In this document: positions 43,592 through 54,591 of the stretch, in pieces | Layout: every line of letters begins with the position of its first letter | How positions within the stretch are numbered: the stretch's first letter is position 1 | Assembly: GCF_000218685.1 (NCBI RefSeq) | Contig: NW_006763295.1 | Coordinates: forward strand, 558,001 to 622,000 | Direction: 5' to 3' | Source of the DNA: Serpula lacrymans var. lacrymans S7.9 | Lineage: Eukaryota; Basidiomycota; Agaricomycetes; Boletales; Serpulaceae | DNA length: 64,000 bases | The notes under the pieces: model-generated | The model's input: only the letters and a program-made list of their open reading frames with translations | The model's database searches: none | What the model was told of the DNA's origin: nothing | Position numbers and translations under genes: made by a program

Positions 43592-46015
43592 TCAGCTACT
43601 TCCTCTCTTGCTTAAGAAAGTAGAGGCGGAGCGACGATTGCAGGACATTGCGTCTTCATTTTCATGCATTGCTTCTGCATAACTGGAACAAAAGCGTAAG
43701 GGGTATGTTACAGAGGGACATTCATCACTCACAGTAGCTTGTATCGCACTAGCTCACTTTCCATCTCTTCGTTCCGTAGACGAGCCATGACGAGTTCATT
43801 CTGCAAGGGAACGTCACCGATGGTTATTCAGCACCCAACTATCCGATTGTTTCCTTACCAAAAGTTCGACATGCTCAGTATTCAGCTGCGCGAGATCATT
43901 CTCTAAATGTTTCCTAAAATGAGCTAGTTTGAGCTTATCTACACATACAAAAAAAATATAAAGAAGCTTACACTTGGGCTGATAAATTGCGATTATGATT
44001 CCGCAACGTGTCCACCTCGATTGCATGGGCCTCGCGAGTGCGAACATGATCCTCATATTCATGAGAATATGCATCTAGCATGAAAGGGGTAACTTTCAAA
44101 GATATAGCGTCCTGTACAAATTCATCTACTCTATACTTAGTGTGTTTGTCATCTTGTGCTTCGAGTGTACTCGAATCCGTTGACTCTATCTGGTTAATAA
44201 CGAATAAAAATATAAGGCTGATCAGAATATTACTCGTCAGTGACAACTTTCCTTGTATTTGTCGAACACGCGCGCCTTCAGGAAGGTCAGAATATCGTCA
44301 AATTTAAGTTGCAGAAGTGCTTCTTCATTTTTGTGCAGTAATACTATACTGAATGCGAAGATAGCTTCGATACCGCTGGCAAGACAATTGTCGTATATTC
44401 GGAATACAATGTCCAGAGGAAAGCTAACAGCAGGTTCAGCGAAATGCAAAAGAAACTCAACACTTGTTACTAACCGATAGCTGAAAAGTGTAAGAAACCA
44501 CTGAGAAGCAAACATACTAGACTTGATCCCTTGCCGCAGGAAGTGTACATGCAATACAGGGAGTAGTTCCTCGACCAAGCGATCGAACTACAAGAACATT
44601 GAGGATGCTGTTCAGTCTAGGATAAAGCACCATACCTGATACTGAAAAGCGTCAGCAAAAGTCAACGTGTTCAACAGAAATACTTACTAAACGTAGTTGT
44701 AATTTTGGCATTTCAGGTAGGAAATGACCTCTAAGGTCATACGAATGCATTAACCGCACCAGAAGTGAAAATGCTTCCTCGTCCGGCATCTGAAACTAGT
44801 CAACTTTACGTTGCCTATTTTGTTCAAGTCAAACGTACGTTCAGGAGGAGAATTGCTACAACAAATGGCAACCCTTGACAATAGCCTACTTGCGTATCGT
44901 ACCTATCTTTTTGGTCAGAAAAGCAAAATATTGATGTCAAACACTCCTACAATGAATATGCTTTGAGAACATTAAATAGATTTTCTTGACCAATGCCTTG
45001 TCCATCTGTGAAGAACTCATGGTGAGGGAAAGTTCTAAAATCTTAGTGTTAGTACCTTTCGAGATTGGGACTTTCGGGAGCGATGAAATCATCATACCTT
45101 CCCAGATCACGCGTTATTGCTTTCTCGTGAGGACTGGTCTCTTTCAGCAGTTTCAGGTATGTATCCTCGAGCTCCGTGTCTTTAGATGCTGCCCTGCCTC
45201 GAAGTTTCACGTAAGTCCTGAATATCATATAATGGAATACAGCAAAGTAGTACATTAACTGCCACATCATTCCACGCAAAGTATCGGGGATACCCTTCTC
45301 TATAGCTTTGGCTAGACTTTCCGGATTATCCGCCGCGAACTTTTGATAGTCTGTGGAGAAGATGAGGGAGATTCGAACCAATGCAATGGTATACTAGCCT
45401 GATATTACACTTCCCCAGAAATCTACGAGGTCGTTGTTGAGACGCTAGTATGATAAGAAGACTGGCAAGATTATCACACGTACCCCAATCGATAACGCTA
45501 TCTACCTCAGCTTCTACTTGTTTCCGACGTTCATTGTGTAAACGAAGGAACTCCTCGTGTAATTTATGTTGACCATCAGAGTTGAATTTCGGACTGCCCA
45601 AGTCACTTTCGTCTTCACCCTTCTGTATCCCCAGACGAGACAAAACAAAGGGCAGGCTTGTGGATGACGGTCGGAAAATAACACTGGAAGCTGATTTTTT
45701 GTGAGCAGCATGTTTGGGCCGCGAAGGCGGTATGGTGTTAGCGAAAGCTGCATGGATCGTAGTCCGACGCTCAGCCTTAGATAAGGCAGACTGGTCAGAA
45801 GAAACAGAAAGTAAGCTGTTGTGGCCGGACAGCGGTACTGTAGAAAATCGTGAGTCGTCTTCCAGGTTTACTTCGTTGAAACTAGATTCAGCAAGCGATT
45901 CCCTTGAGGGTAACGTGGCAAATGCAGGATCTTTGGGAGACAGTAACGAGTCTAGTGGAGAATTCGACGATCCCGTCCCATCGGTGGGTATTTTGCGTGG
46001 ATTGTCGTCTTGCAT
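43592..46015 (-). CDS. TBC-domain Rab GTPase-activating protein (Gyp5/EVI5-like)
   Basis: Many minus-strand exons, including 46015-45484, 45422-45399, 45350-45254, 45193-45098, 45034-44951, 44902-44839, 44789-44688, 44641-44636, 44587-44475 and one from 44423, then coiled-coil exons to the stop at 43592. A Ser-rich N-terminus precedes the TBC domain: IPDTLRGMMWQLM (arginine finger motif), YDTQVGYCQGLPFVVAILLL (glutamine finger), FASQWFLTLFSYR. The C-terminal coiled coil (DAYSHEYEDHVRTREAHAIE, LAQLNTEHVELL) is typical of Gyp5/EVI5. Role: GTP hydrolysis on Rab GTPases in exocytic and Golgi traffic. The intron 45351-45398 has a GC donor, and 44636-44641 is a 6 bp exon (Tyr-Gln). The exon join after 44423 near KYKE is uncertain. 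Confidence 0.87.
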
Positions 46016-46658
46016 ATTAGAATGTGTAAAGGCTATACGCTCTCATGGATTTCTTTGGGCGAGTCTGCGCTGGTAGCTTCACCGCAGGAAGCGGCATCTC
46101 AACAGTCTCAGGATTGTAGGCCCATGGTTGCCACCGTGCTTACCACATGCCAGCTCTTTTACTTACTTTCTTCATCTGAGGCAACCAACGTTTGGTGACT
46201 CAAAATTATGCCATCATTATGCTCTATATCCTTACCCTTACACAACATATTCCTGGTACCGTAGGTCTGCCTTTCAATAATTGACACTAGATTTGACACC
46301 GGATGTTGGCACCGAACACCGAACGACCCTCTGTCTCCAACGAATTTTTGGCACCATGAGTCCTTTGTGTCCTCCCAGCCCACAGATTATGATGGGCCGA
46401 AGACAAGACTGGTTGAAAATGCCCCTAGCTTCATCCCCACAGTATTAGAGGTGCCAGGTGTGCCCAGAGGGCGATGCTATAACGAAGTGCAGAATCCAAA
46501 ATTCAACATCATTGAGTTGGCGACTTTTCCAAATTTCGGGCCGTTAACTGCGACGGCCGCAATCCGCCATAGTCAAGGCTACTCAGTACTTGTATTGCAG
46601 TAATCTGTATATCTGCCATCACCATATCTTATCTCCTTTCGTCCTGCAGCATTCCGGA
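46016..46658. promoter_or_regulatory. Divergent intergenic region, RabGAP and allantoinase
   Basis: 643 bp between head-to-head starts. An open stretch at 46367-46603 shows no family features and I treat it as chance. The CTGCAG and pyrimidine-rich run just before 46659 could be an intron acceptor of a 5' UTR intron. Confidence 0.4.
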
Positions 46659-48344
46659 ATGACATCGGAGATCTTCGTACTTACTGGCAGAAATGTCATG
46701 CTCCCTGGGTGCGCTGACCCCCAAGCCGCAACGATCAAGGTCGATCTCAGTACGGGCAAAATAATTGATATTCAGTCTCATCACGCAAACAAAGAGTCTC
46801 TTCCATCGGGAAATCAGAACATTCGGTGGGTGGATGCTGGGGACAAGATAGTCCTTCCCGGTCTTGTTGAGTACGTCCATATTGAGATTTATTGGCAGTA
46901 CAGCAAGTAACTGATTTATTACCCTAAAGTGCCCATGTACACCTTAATGAACCCGGCCGCACCGACTGGGAGGGATTTTGGACTGGCACCAGAGCTGCTG
47001 CTTCAGGTGGTATAACTACTGTGGTCGACATGCCTCTCAACTCGATTCCACCCACAACGACAGTGGATAATCTGGAGACGAAAAGGACTGCAGCGGCTGG
47101 GCAGTGTTGGACAGATGTTGCATTTTGGGGTGGGGTTATACCTGGGAACGAGGTGATTTTCGTAGACATTCCAAGTGATCAACGTGATCTGAAGAGTGAA
47201 TGGAGTAGTCCCATTTGAAGCCATTAATCTCCGCAGGAATAAAGGGTTTTAAATGCTTTCTCATCGAAAGCGGAGTCGAGGTTTATTACATTTGATGCGA
47301 TGTGTCGTCGACTTCATTAATCTCTTTCATTTCATACAGGAATTCCCATGCGTTTCTGAAGCCGATTTACATATCCACATGAAAGAGCTGCAGGTGAGTG
47401 CCAGTTTCATCGATTACTACATTGTACAATGATCGTATCACTGTATCAACAGAATGAATCTACTGTTCTATTATTTCATGCAGAAGTCGATAGGTCCACA
47501 ACATCCTCCGAGCGTTCTGATGCAACTGATGATCCCACACTATACGGAACTTACCTCAGCACCAGACCAGAGGAAATGGAAGTGAATGCGATATCGCTAA
47601 TCACGAAACTCCAGGAGGCCTATCCCTCTCTCCGGTGCCACATTGTCCACCTTTCCGCATCCTCTGCACTGCCAATCATTCGCGCAGCAAAGAGCCGCGG
47701 GCTCAACTTGACGGTAGAGACGTGTTTCCACTATCTTTGTTTGTCGGCAAACGAAATACCAAAAGGACATCCCGAATTCAAATGCTGTCCACCCATCAGA
47801 GATGACAGTAATAGGAATTCACTCTGGCAAGCTCTTAGAGAAGGATTGATTGACTGTGTTGTGTCTGATCACAGTCCCTGTGTGACAGAATTGAAGAAGC
47901 TGGAAGAAGGGGATATCATGGGTGCTTGGGGCGGCATCAGTACACTTGGTCTAGGATTGAGCTTACTGTGGACAGAAGGAAGAAAAAGGGGCGTCACGCT
48001 TGGTGACATTGTGAACTGGCTAAGCGAGAGGACATCGCACCTTGCGGGGCTGAGTGGCAAGAAAGGACAGCTCAAGGTTGGCTATGATGCCGACTTTGTC
48101 ATATGGGATCCCGAAGCGGAATTCAAGGTTGTTTTGATCAGCGCGTCGTTATCTTTATTCCGATTCTGACACCACTTTCTATCAGGTGACAAAAGATCTG
48201 TTCAAGTTCAAGAACAAGTTATCGGCCTATGAAGGCATGGTCCTAACCGGTGTCGTGCAACAAACCTTGCTCCGTGGCCGCGTGATCTACGACAAGAGTC
48301 GAAATGGGTTTGAAGGCCTCAGTCCACTCGGCAATCTGCTCTGA
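46659..48344 (+). CDS. DAL1: Allantoinase
   Basis: Exons 46659-46870, 46930-47152, 47209-47280, 47340-47393, 47453-48127 and 48186-48344; 464 aa. Cyclic amidohydrolase fold with metal ligands [11 protein letters not shown] (HxH), lysine (to be carboxylated) in [28 protein letters not shown] and VVSDHSPC (Asp). VETCFHYL and AWGGISTLG are typical of allantoinase rather than dihydroorotase. It hydrolyses allantoin to allantoate in purine nitrogen catabolism. It lies directly upstream of a class III aminotransferase on the same strand. Confidence 0.93.
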
Positions 48345-49018
48345 GATAACACTGGGTGTCACTGGGTGCGCTCCGGTAGGAGTAAGTGTACAGAAGTAGG
48401 CAGGAAGTGCCAATTTGTTTATATATGACTCGCTAAACGTTTCCGGACTCTTCTCCGTCGCTTATCAGGTCTTATCCTGTTATATCTTGTGCAGTACCTT
48501 GACGCCTCGCTTATCGTGACTGCCACTACTGGATGAACGACACTGCTCACATCATGATGGTTGAATCTTTAACGAGCTCAGTTGTCTAGACTATGGTTTC
48601 TGTGATACGCGTAGGGAAGATAGCAAAGAACGCTGTGATAGCAGGTGCTGGTATTCAAGTTACATGCTATCAACTTGAGGTATCGCATTTATGGCAATGA
48701 GCTAGCTGAAGTGGGGTAGAGACTATCGTCTAATTGCTTAAAACTGCAGTAATAGTACTGCCCCAGCTCGGTTAGTTCGAGTGAATACAAATCATGAAAT
48801 AGCCGACTTTGCTATAGTCAACTGATTACAGGCATACGATATAGCTTTGCCGAGCAGCAGGCTATCGTGACAGCATTCGAGTATCTTTTGGGCGTCGATG
48901 TTTCCGGAACAACCGACTCTCCTCTTATTATTAGAGTCATCAGCCACTGACTCGCCATCCCTTGCCGCGTTTCCTTGTTTGCTATATCTCTCTCCTTGTC
49001 CTTATATCTCTCCCAACA
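48345..49018. other. Intergenic region
   Basis: 674 bp between allantoinase and the aminotransferase with no convincing gene. It includes the promoter and 5' UTR of the latter (pyrimidine-rich run near 48985-49018). Confidence 0.4.
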
Positions 49019-50969
49019 ATGTCTTTCCTCTCCAGAATCCCTGCCTCGTCAAAAGGCATTCATATTCGCCCTCTATACTCCATCTCAACCGCCAATTCAT
49101 TGTAAGTCTCGCCTGCTCGGGTAAACCATCTTGCATTCCGCATCGTTGACACGCATACTTCACCGTCCGCATTAACAGTGCCCACACCGTAGCTCGTAAG
49201 AGAGAAATGTCCTCCGCAACCAGTCCCCTGGTGGCATTTGGGCAAAAGCATGTCACCAAGGGTCTTGGGCGCCTGACCGAGGCCGTGATGACGAAGGGTG
49301 AAGGCTCCTATGTATCTTTCGAGGACGGGCGACGCATGCTCGACTTTAGCTGCGGAATTGGCGTCGTCAATTTGGGTTAGTGTAATTTTATTTCGGCTTG
49401 CGCTCCCTCGTGTTCACCACGTCCCTTGGTGCACAGGTCACTGCCATCCGAAGGTCAGCAAGGCTGCCGCTGATCAGTGCATGAACCTTGTACACTCCCA
49501 AGTGCGTATTAATCACTCCATACAGAATCACACTCCGCGTTTGTATTGAACATTTCCCGCTCGATAGTGTAGTATCGCTTTCCATGGACCTTACCTACAC
49601 CTCATCGAAAGGCTACTACCTGTGATGCCTCACCCCTCACTTGATTCGTTCTTCTTCTGGTCATCTGGATCCGAAGCCATCGAGGCTTCCCTGAAAATGG
49701 CACGTACGATCACTGGAAGACAAAATATCATTTCAATGCAAGGTCAGTATTTTACAAATCGAGCTGCTCGATGGCATTAACCGTCAATGCTGTCCGTACT
49801 CTAAGGTGGATATCACGGACGAACATTTGGAGCCATGGCCGTGACAAAGAGCAAGACGGTATACAGTGAAGGCTTTGCCCCACTAATGGTATGTCATGTC
49901 GTCATACCGGGCTTTCCGGTAACTGGCTGATCGTCGGGCCGTGTTTATAGCCCGGAGTTTTCAGTACACCCTTCCCATACTGGCATCAGTATGGTGTTCC
50001 TCCTGCAACCAATGAAGATGAATTAGTCCAGAAATCCTTGTATCAATTGGAGCTTGTCCTCAAACAGCAAACAGCCCCAAGCGATACAGCCGCGATTCTC
50101 ATAGAACCTGTTATTGGCGAAGGAGGCTACGTACCGGCCCCCGCTGCATACTTGAAAGGATTGAGAGAAATATGTGATCAGCATGGCATACTTTTGATTA
50201 TTGATGAGGTCCAGACTGGATATGGTAGAACGGGTAAATTTTTCAATATCGAATATAGTGGTGTGAGGCCGGATATCCTAGTTATTGCGAAGGTGAGCTT
50301 ATACGCCGCTTTAATTAACAAGCCTTACAATACAATTTATTAGGGTCTGGCGAATGGTCTCCCCTTGAGTGGTGTTATCAGTCGCCAGGAGCTCACTGAC
50401 AAGCTCAAGCCTGGCTCGATGGTTGGTTGATTCTTGTTCGCGATGTTTCTTGACTAATAATTTCAATTTGGTTTCTACAGGGAGGGACGTACGCAGGCAA
50501 CGCAGTTTCTTGTGCTGCTGCTGTTGCCGTTGCCGATGTATTCAAAGAAGAAAAGGTGCTAGATAACGTACAAGCTCGGTAACCTTATGCTTTCATTGGC
50601 GCACAAATGGCTTAACTAACCAAACATCTTGTTAGGTCACAAGAACTATTCGATTCGCTTACTAGCCTGCAGCAAAGCGCTGACGTGAGCTCTGCCATTG
50701 TAGATGTCAGAGGACAGGGCCTGATGGTCGCCGTGGAATTCGCCTCTCCGTTGTACTCCGCCAACGATCCAGCATTGAACCCCTCTGTACCTAAGAACAT
50801 GGCATCCCGAGTTGCCAAACGGTGCATGGAGAAAGGCCTGCTAATTTTGACGACGTCTATATACGAAGTTATCAGATTCATTCCTCCCCTAAACATTTCT
50901 CAGGCGGATCTGGCAAAGGGATGTGGCATTTTTGCTGATGCTGTGAGAGAAGTTTTACGGGAAGGATGA
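49019..50969 (+). CDS. Class III aminotransferase (omega-aminotransferase), probably mitochondrial
   Basis: Nine exons: 49019-49101, 49179-49375, 49437-49501, 49568-49742, 49806-49888, 49951-50292, 50344-50421, 50481-50578 and 50636-50969; 484 aa. The N-terminus [20 protein letters not shown] is Arg/Ser-rich without acidic residues, as in mitochondrial presequences. A second Met ([12 protein letters not shown]) could start a cytosolic form. Catalytic signature: [48 protein letters not shown] and PLP lysine in [16 protein letters not shown]. It transfers amino groups from omega-amino donors such as GABA, beta-alanine or ornithine, or alanine to glyoxylate; the choice cannot be made from sequence alone. 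Confidence 0.9.
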
Positions 50970-51241
50970 TCTATCTTGTCGCATCTAATACCTGTACAAT
51001 GTAAAAATACTTGTATAGTATGTGTATACTAGCAGTGAGGTAATTTTACATATCATTCGCACAAACTCCCTTTTCTTAGGTTGACAAAGCGTGAGCGTGA
51101 GCGGCACCCAAAATAGGAAAATGAGGCTACCGCGTGCAAACAACGTCTACCAGGCCTGTATGGTCAGTGGATGACCAAGGGACAGCAAGAACGTCCCTCA
51201 CTTTTGAGCGCGGCGCTCATTATTTTCATAAAATCCTGCTC

Positions 51242-53335
51242 ATGGCTTATACTCTTTTCATTCCTGCCTTTATCTTGTTGCTGATTAGCCATGTGCATGG
51301 GTATATTCCAGCTTTACCCACGAACGACACCACCGCAGCAGCTACTCAGGGGGGACTCAACAACACAACCGATGTTTCTCATCTCCATATCCAGTGGTAC
51401 TCTAATGGGTGGGCAGTCAGACCGGTCGTGCGTCGTATGCTTTGTCTGACTTCTTGATCTGTGACACTACCCTGCCAGGTCGTTTTGGCAAAATGTTTCC
51501 TACCAATTAGTCGGATGGAACAGTAGTGGGATAACCCAAGTACGTCTTTAAGCGCCTGTGACTTGATTGTCTCTAAGTTGTCGGTATAGGGCGCTCTCGT
51601 ACACTTTGGGGAGGAATATGCTTCCAACGACACATGTACACTGTATCATCGCGTTCAAGAAGCCGATTACTTACTCGCGTCAATTTAGCAACGACACCGT
51701 GGATTGCTCTGATAGCTTGCGACTACAACTCCACACAAGCTTCTATGGAAGTTGATATATTCACACTTGCTCGTGAACGTGGAGCTCAATCCGCCGTAAG
51801 TTTATCATAAAAAAACTTTCTTTAGTACTTATCAAGGCGGCTTTGATTAGCTCCTATATTCGAACTACTCTCAAGCATGTATCATAAACCCTGCATACGC
51901 AGATCCTGCATCTTTTGATCAGGTTATGGATATCTTCTCAACTCAATCGCGCCCGGATGCACGGTAGATCAGAGTTAGTAGTTATCTTTAGTAAAGCTGA
52001 CTATTATGTCCTTCTTTAGCGTTATAGAATATCAGTTTGGGCAATCTGGGTTGGCAAACGAAACACTTTACGAGTATTACGATGCCAAGCGGCTCAACGA
52101 ATCTGCAAACACAGTCAACGAGACTATACAGAAAAATAACCCTGTAGCTCCCGGATATTTATTCGCAACCCTACAAGCATATAATGCAACTAGTGCTAGT
52201 GTTGGCAGTAACAATGCAAGTGGCGACAGTAATAACTCGAGCGCCCCCACTACTACTGGAAGCGGTGGTAGCCGACGGGAGACTGGTCTAGCGATGTTCG
52301 TGTTTTGCCTCACTGTAGCCAGATGGGCTGACTGATATCACCCCTTCGACTGTGATATCGTTTAGGATTATATTATACGCCATTACAGGCTGTGTCTCGG
52401 CTCTATTCTGTGTCGTCATCATATCCGGCGTGCGTTTTGTTGTTTTATTAGTGGATGCAGCATACTAACATCAGCATACTAACATTCGCTGTAGGCTATA
52501 CGGGCGATTCGTCATCCAGAACGATATGGCCCTCGCTTAGCTGATGGCAGTTTCGGGGGTGCTGGTGGACATGCACGGAGCCGTGCAAGAGGTCTAGGCC
52601 GTGCCATTCTGGATACATTTCCCGTTGTCAAATTCGGTACTACATCAGAGGTACAGCAGGACAACTCTATTGATTGTCAGACTAAAGACGTGGAGGCGCA
52701 AGCAATAAGAAGAGATAAACCCGCTAACCCACGTCCATACACAGTGGAGATGGATGAGATAATGGTTACGGAATACGGTGATACAGAGGGCGTTTATCAA
52801 GGGATGCCAGTGCCTGCGGCGGTCGAAAGGTCAGCAGATACTGGTGTCGAAGAGATTCAAACAGAACCAACAGGAGAGAGTTCAAAAGATACTTCCATTT
52901 CGCCTCGGACCAAACCAGGGACCAGCGTCAGAGAAGAGCATGTCATGCCAGATGCTATTGGTCGGGAAACATGTCCGATCTGTATCGTTGACTTCGAAGA
53001 GGGAGATGATTTGCGGGTGTTACCCTGCGAAGGGAAACATATGTTCCATCAAAATTGCGTTGATCCATGGTTGTTGGAGCTATCAAGCTCGTGTCCAATA
53101 TGTCGGCAAGGTAAGCTGAACACCTCAACTTTTTCACTATCATCGCCTTAATTTCAGTCCAGACTTCCATGCACTGGAAACTATGTTATCTGGGGAAATG
53201 GACGAAGATACTCAACGACATAGTCGTCCCTATTCGTCATCACACATGAACCGATTATCACGGTATCTACGATTCGCAAAGCGACGGCATGACCGACGAA
53301 GGCAGGAAGACGAAGATCCTACAGACCCTTACTGA
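51242..53335 (+). CDS. Signal-peptide, single-pass membrane RING-H2 E3 ubiquitin ligase
   Basis: Exons 51242-51408, 51479-51539, 51590-51635, 51689-51795, 51851-51963, 52020-52295, 52366-52429, 52495-53110 and 53163-53335; 540 aa. A signal peptide (MAYTLFIPAFILLLISHVHG) is followed by a lumenal part rich in N-glycosylation sites (NDT, NNT, NVS, NSS, NYS, NET). One TM helix (MIILYAITGCVSALFCVVII) leads to a cytosolic tail with a RING-H2 finger (CPICIVDFEEGDDL, KHMFHQNCVDPWL, SCPICRQ) and a basic C-terminus. The layout matches fungal transmembrane RING ligases of endosome, vacuole or Golgi that ubiquitinate membrane cargo. The acceptor at 53161-53162 was preferred because it gives an open terminal exon. 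Confidence 0.87.
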
Positions 53336-53836
53336 TAATTGTTGAACGTCTGATTTCTAGACTTATGTACGGCTAAAATATCTTTTCTTTTTTGTACATT
53401 TGATGATTTTGTATATCTATGTCATTCCTGTAAATTAATATGGACATGGATAGGTAGGTGATGCGTTACATTTGTATCTATTGAACATAATCCGATGATT
53501 TGTCTTTTGCTTCAGTGGTTCTCTGAATTTATGCGCGTGATGTGGCTACTCCATTTTCGATACGAACTGTTTGCCACATAGGCCCGTGTGTCGATGATGC
53601 GATGACGAACTTGAACGCCTTCCAAATATGTCATTGAGCCCATGATCGAGACGCGTCATAGCCGCGTCACTTTCGTCAGTGGTGCAGATCTCTGTTGGTC
53701 TCGCCCAGTCAGCTTCGAATCCCGAGCCTCTCCCGACAGTATATAACCCCCCACAGCAATCGTTGATGATTCATTAAATTTCCCTCCCACACCACCATAT
53801 CACTTCAACCACTCCAACTTCCGTTTACTTTAAACA
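53336..53836 (+). promoter_or_regulatory. Hsp12 upstream region
   Basis: TATATAACC at about 53740 lies roughly 95 bp before the start codon. A C/A-rich leader follows. The left part holds the RING gene 3' UTR. No perfect heat-shock element was found by eye. Confidence 0.5.
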
Positions 53837-54290
53837 ATGTCTGACACTGGTCGTCAATCTCTTACCGACAAAGCCAGCTCTGCTGTCAAGGTGATTTATA
53901 CCTTCTTCTCAGTGCTTGCACTCCAGCTGCTGATGCATTAGTGTTCTTATACTTCCTTAGCCTGACTCCCAGAAGTCGATGACCGAGCAAGCCGGTGACA
54001 AAGTCAAGGGCTACGCCGACTCTGCTGCATCTACAGTTCAGCCTCAGGTACGTTTATTCCTTTCCCCTCATTCAGTGTATATACTTACGTCTTCGTTCTC
54101 GTAGGGCGATAAGTCGACCTCCCAACAGGCGGGTGACACTTTCAGCAGCAACTCCAACCAGAACCAAGTATGCAAACAAGGCGCACTTTTGCACATGTAT
54201 CGTTGACATTTGATTTTACAGGGTGGTCTGCTTGACAAGGCAAAGGAGGCCGTTGGCATGGGTGGAAACCAGCCCCAGCAGAACAAATAG
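53837..54290 (+). CDS. HSP12: Hsp12/Hsp9-family small stress protein
   Basis: Exons 53837-53890, 53961-54047, 54105-54167 and 54222-54290; 90 aa. Starts MSDTGRQSLTDKASSAVKPD, then KSMTEQAGDKVKGYADSAAS and STSQQAGDTFSSNSNQNQ, and ends in LLDKAKEAVGMGG. These are the repeated amphipathic motifs of the HSP9/HSP12 family. The protein is hydrophilic, almost free of Cys and Trp, and intrinsically disordered until it folds on membranes. Members are strongly induced by stress through the HOG and PKA pathways, which fits the PBS2-like gene in the same window, though not adjacent. Confidence 0.93.
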
Positions 54291-54591
54291 AGCATCACAT
54301 TTTGTCTCAAAGAAAGGTCTGAACTGTATCATATGGACTTGTATTACATATTGTAAATTGGGGTTGTAATCAAAGATACATTGTCCACTGCATAGAGTTA
54401 TTCAATATTCGTGTCAGCTGAACGTTCATAGTTTAAGCATTGATGTCGTTGGATGATCCAAATCTCAATTAAGGTTTGTTAGTGTAATCTTTATTCTCAG
54501 TTTCAACCCAACTGCAAGTCCAATCGAGTCTACAAGTAGTTCGTACTTCCGTCCATCATAAACTTGCCCAAGCCTCATTCACAAAAAACAT

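Noticed and set aside
46367..46603. 78-codon ORF upstream of allantoinase
   Set aside because: No family motif, lies in a divergent promoter region, no splice link to either neighbour was convincing.
46659..53335. A secondary-metabolite or defence gene cluster around allantoinase, aminotransferase and RING genes
   Set aside because: No backbone synthase, transporter or pathway regulator; these are ordinary housekeeping genes in tandem.
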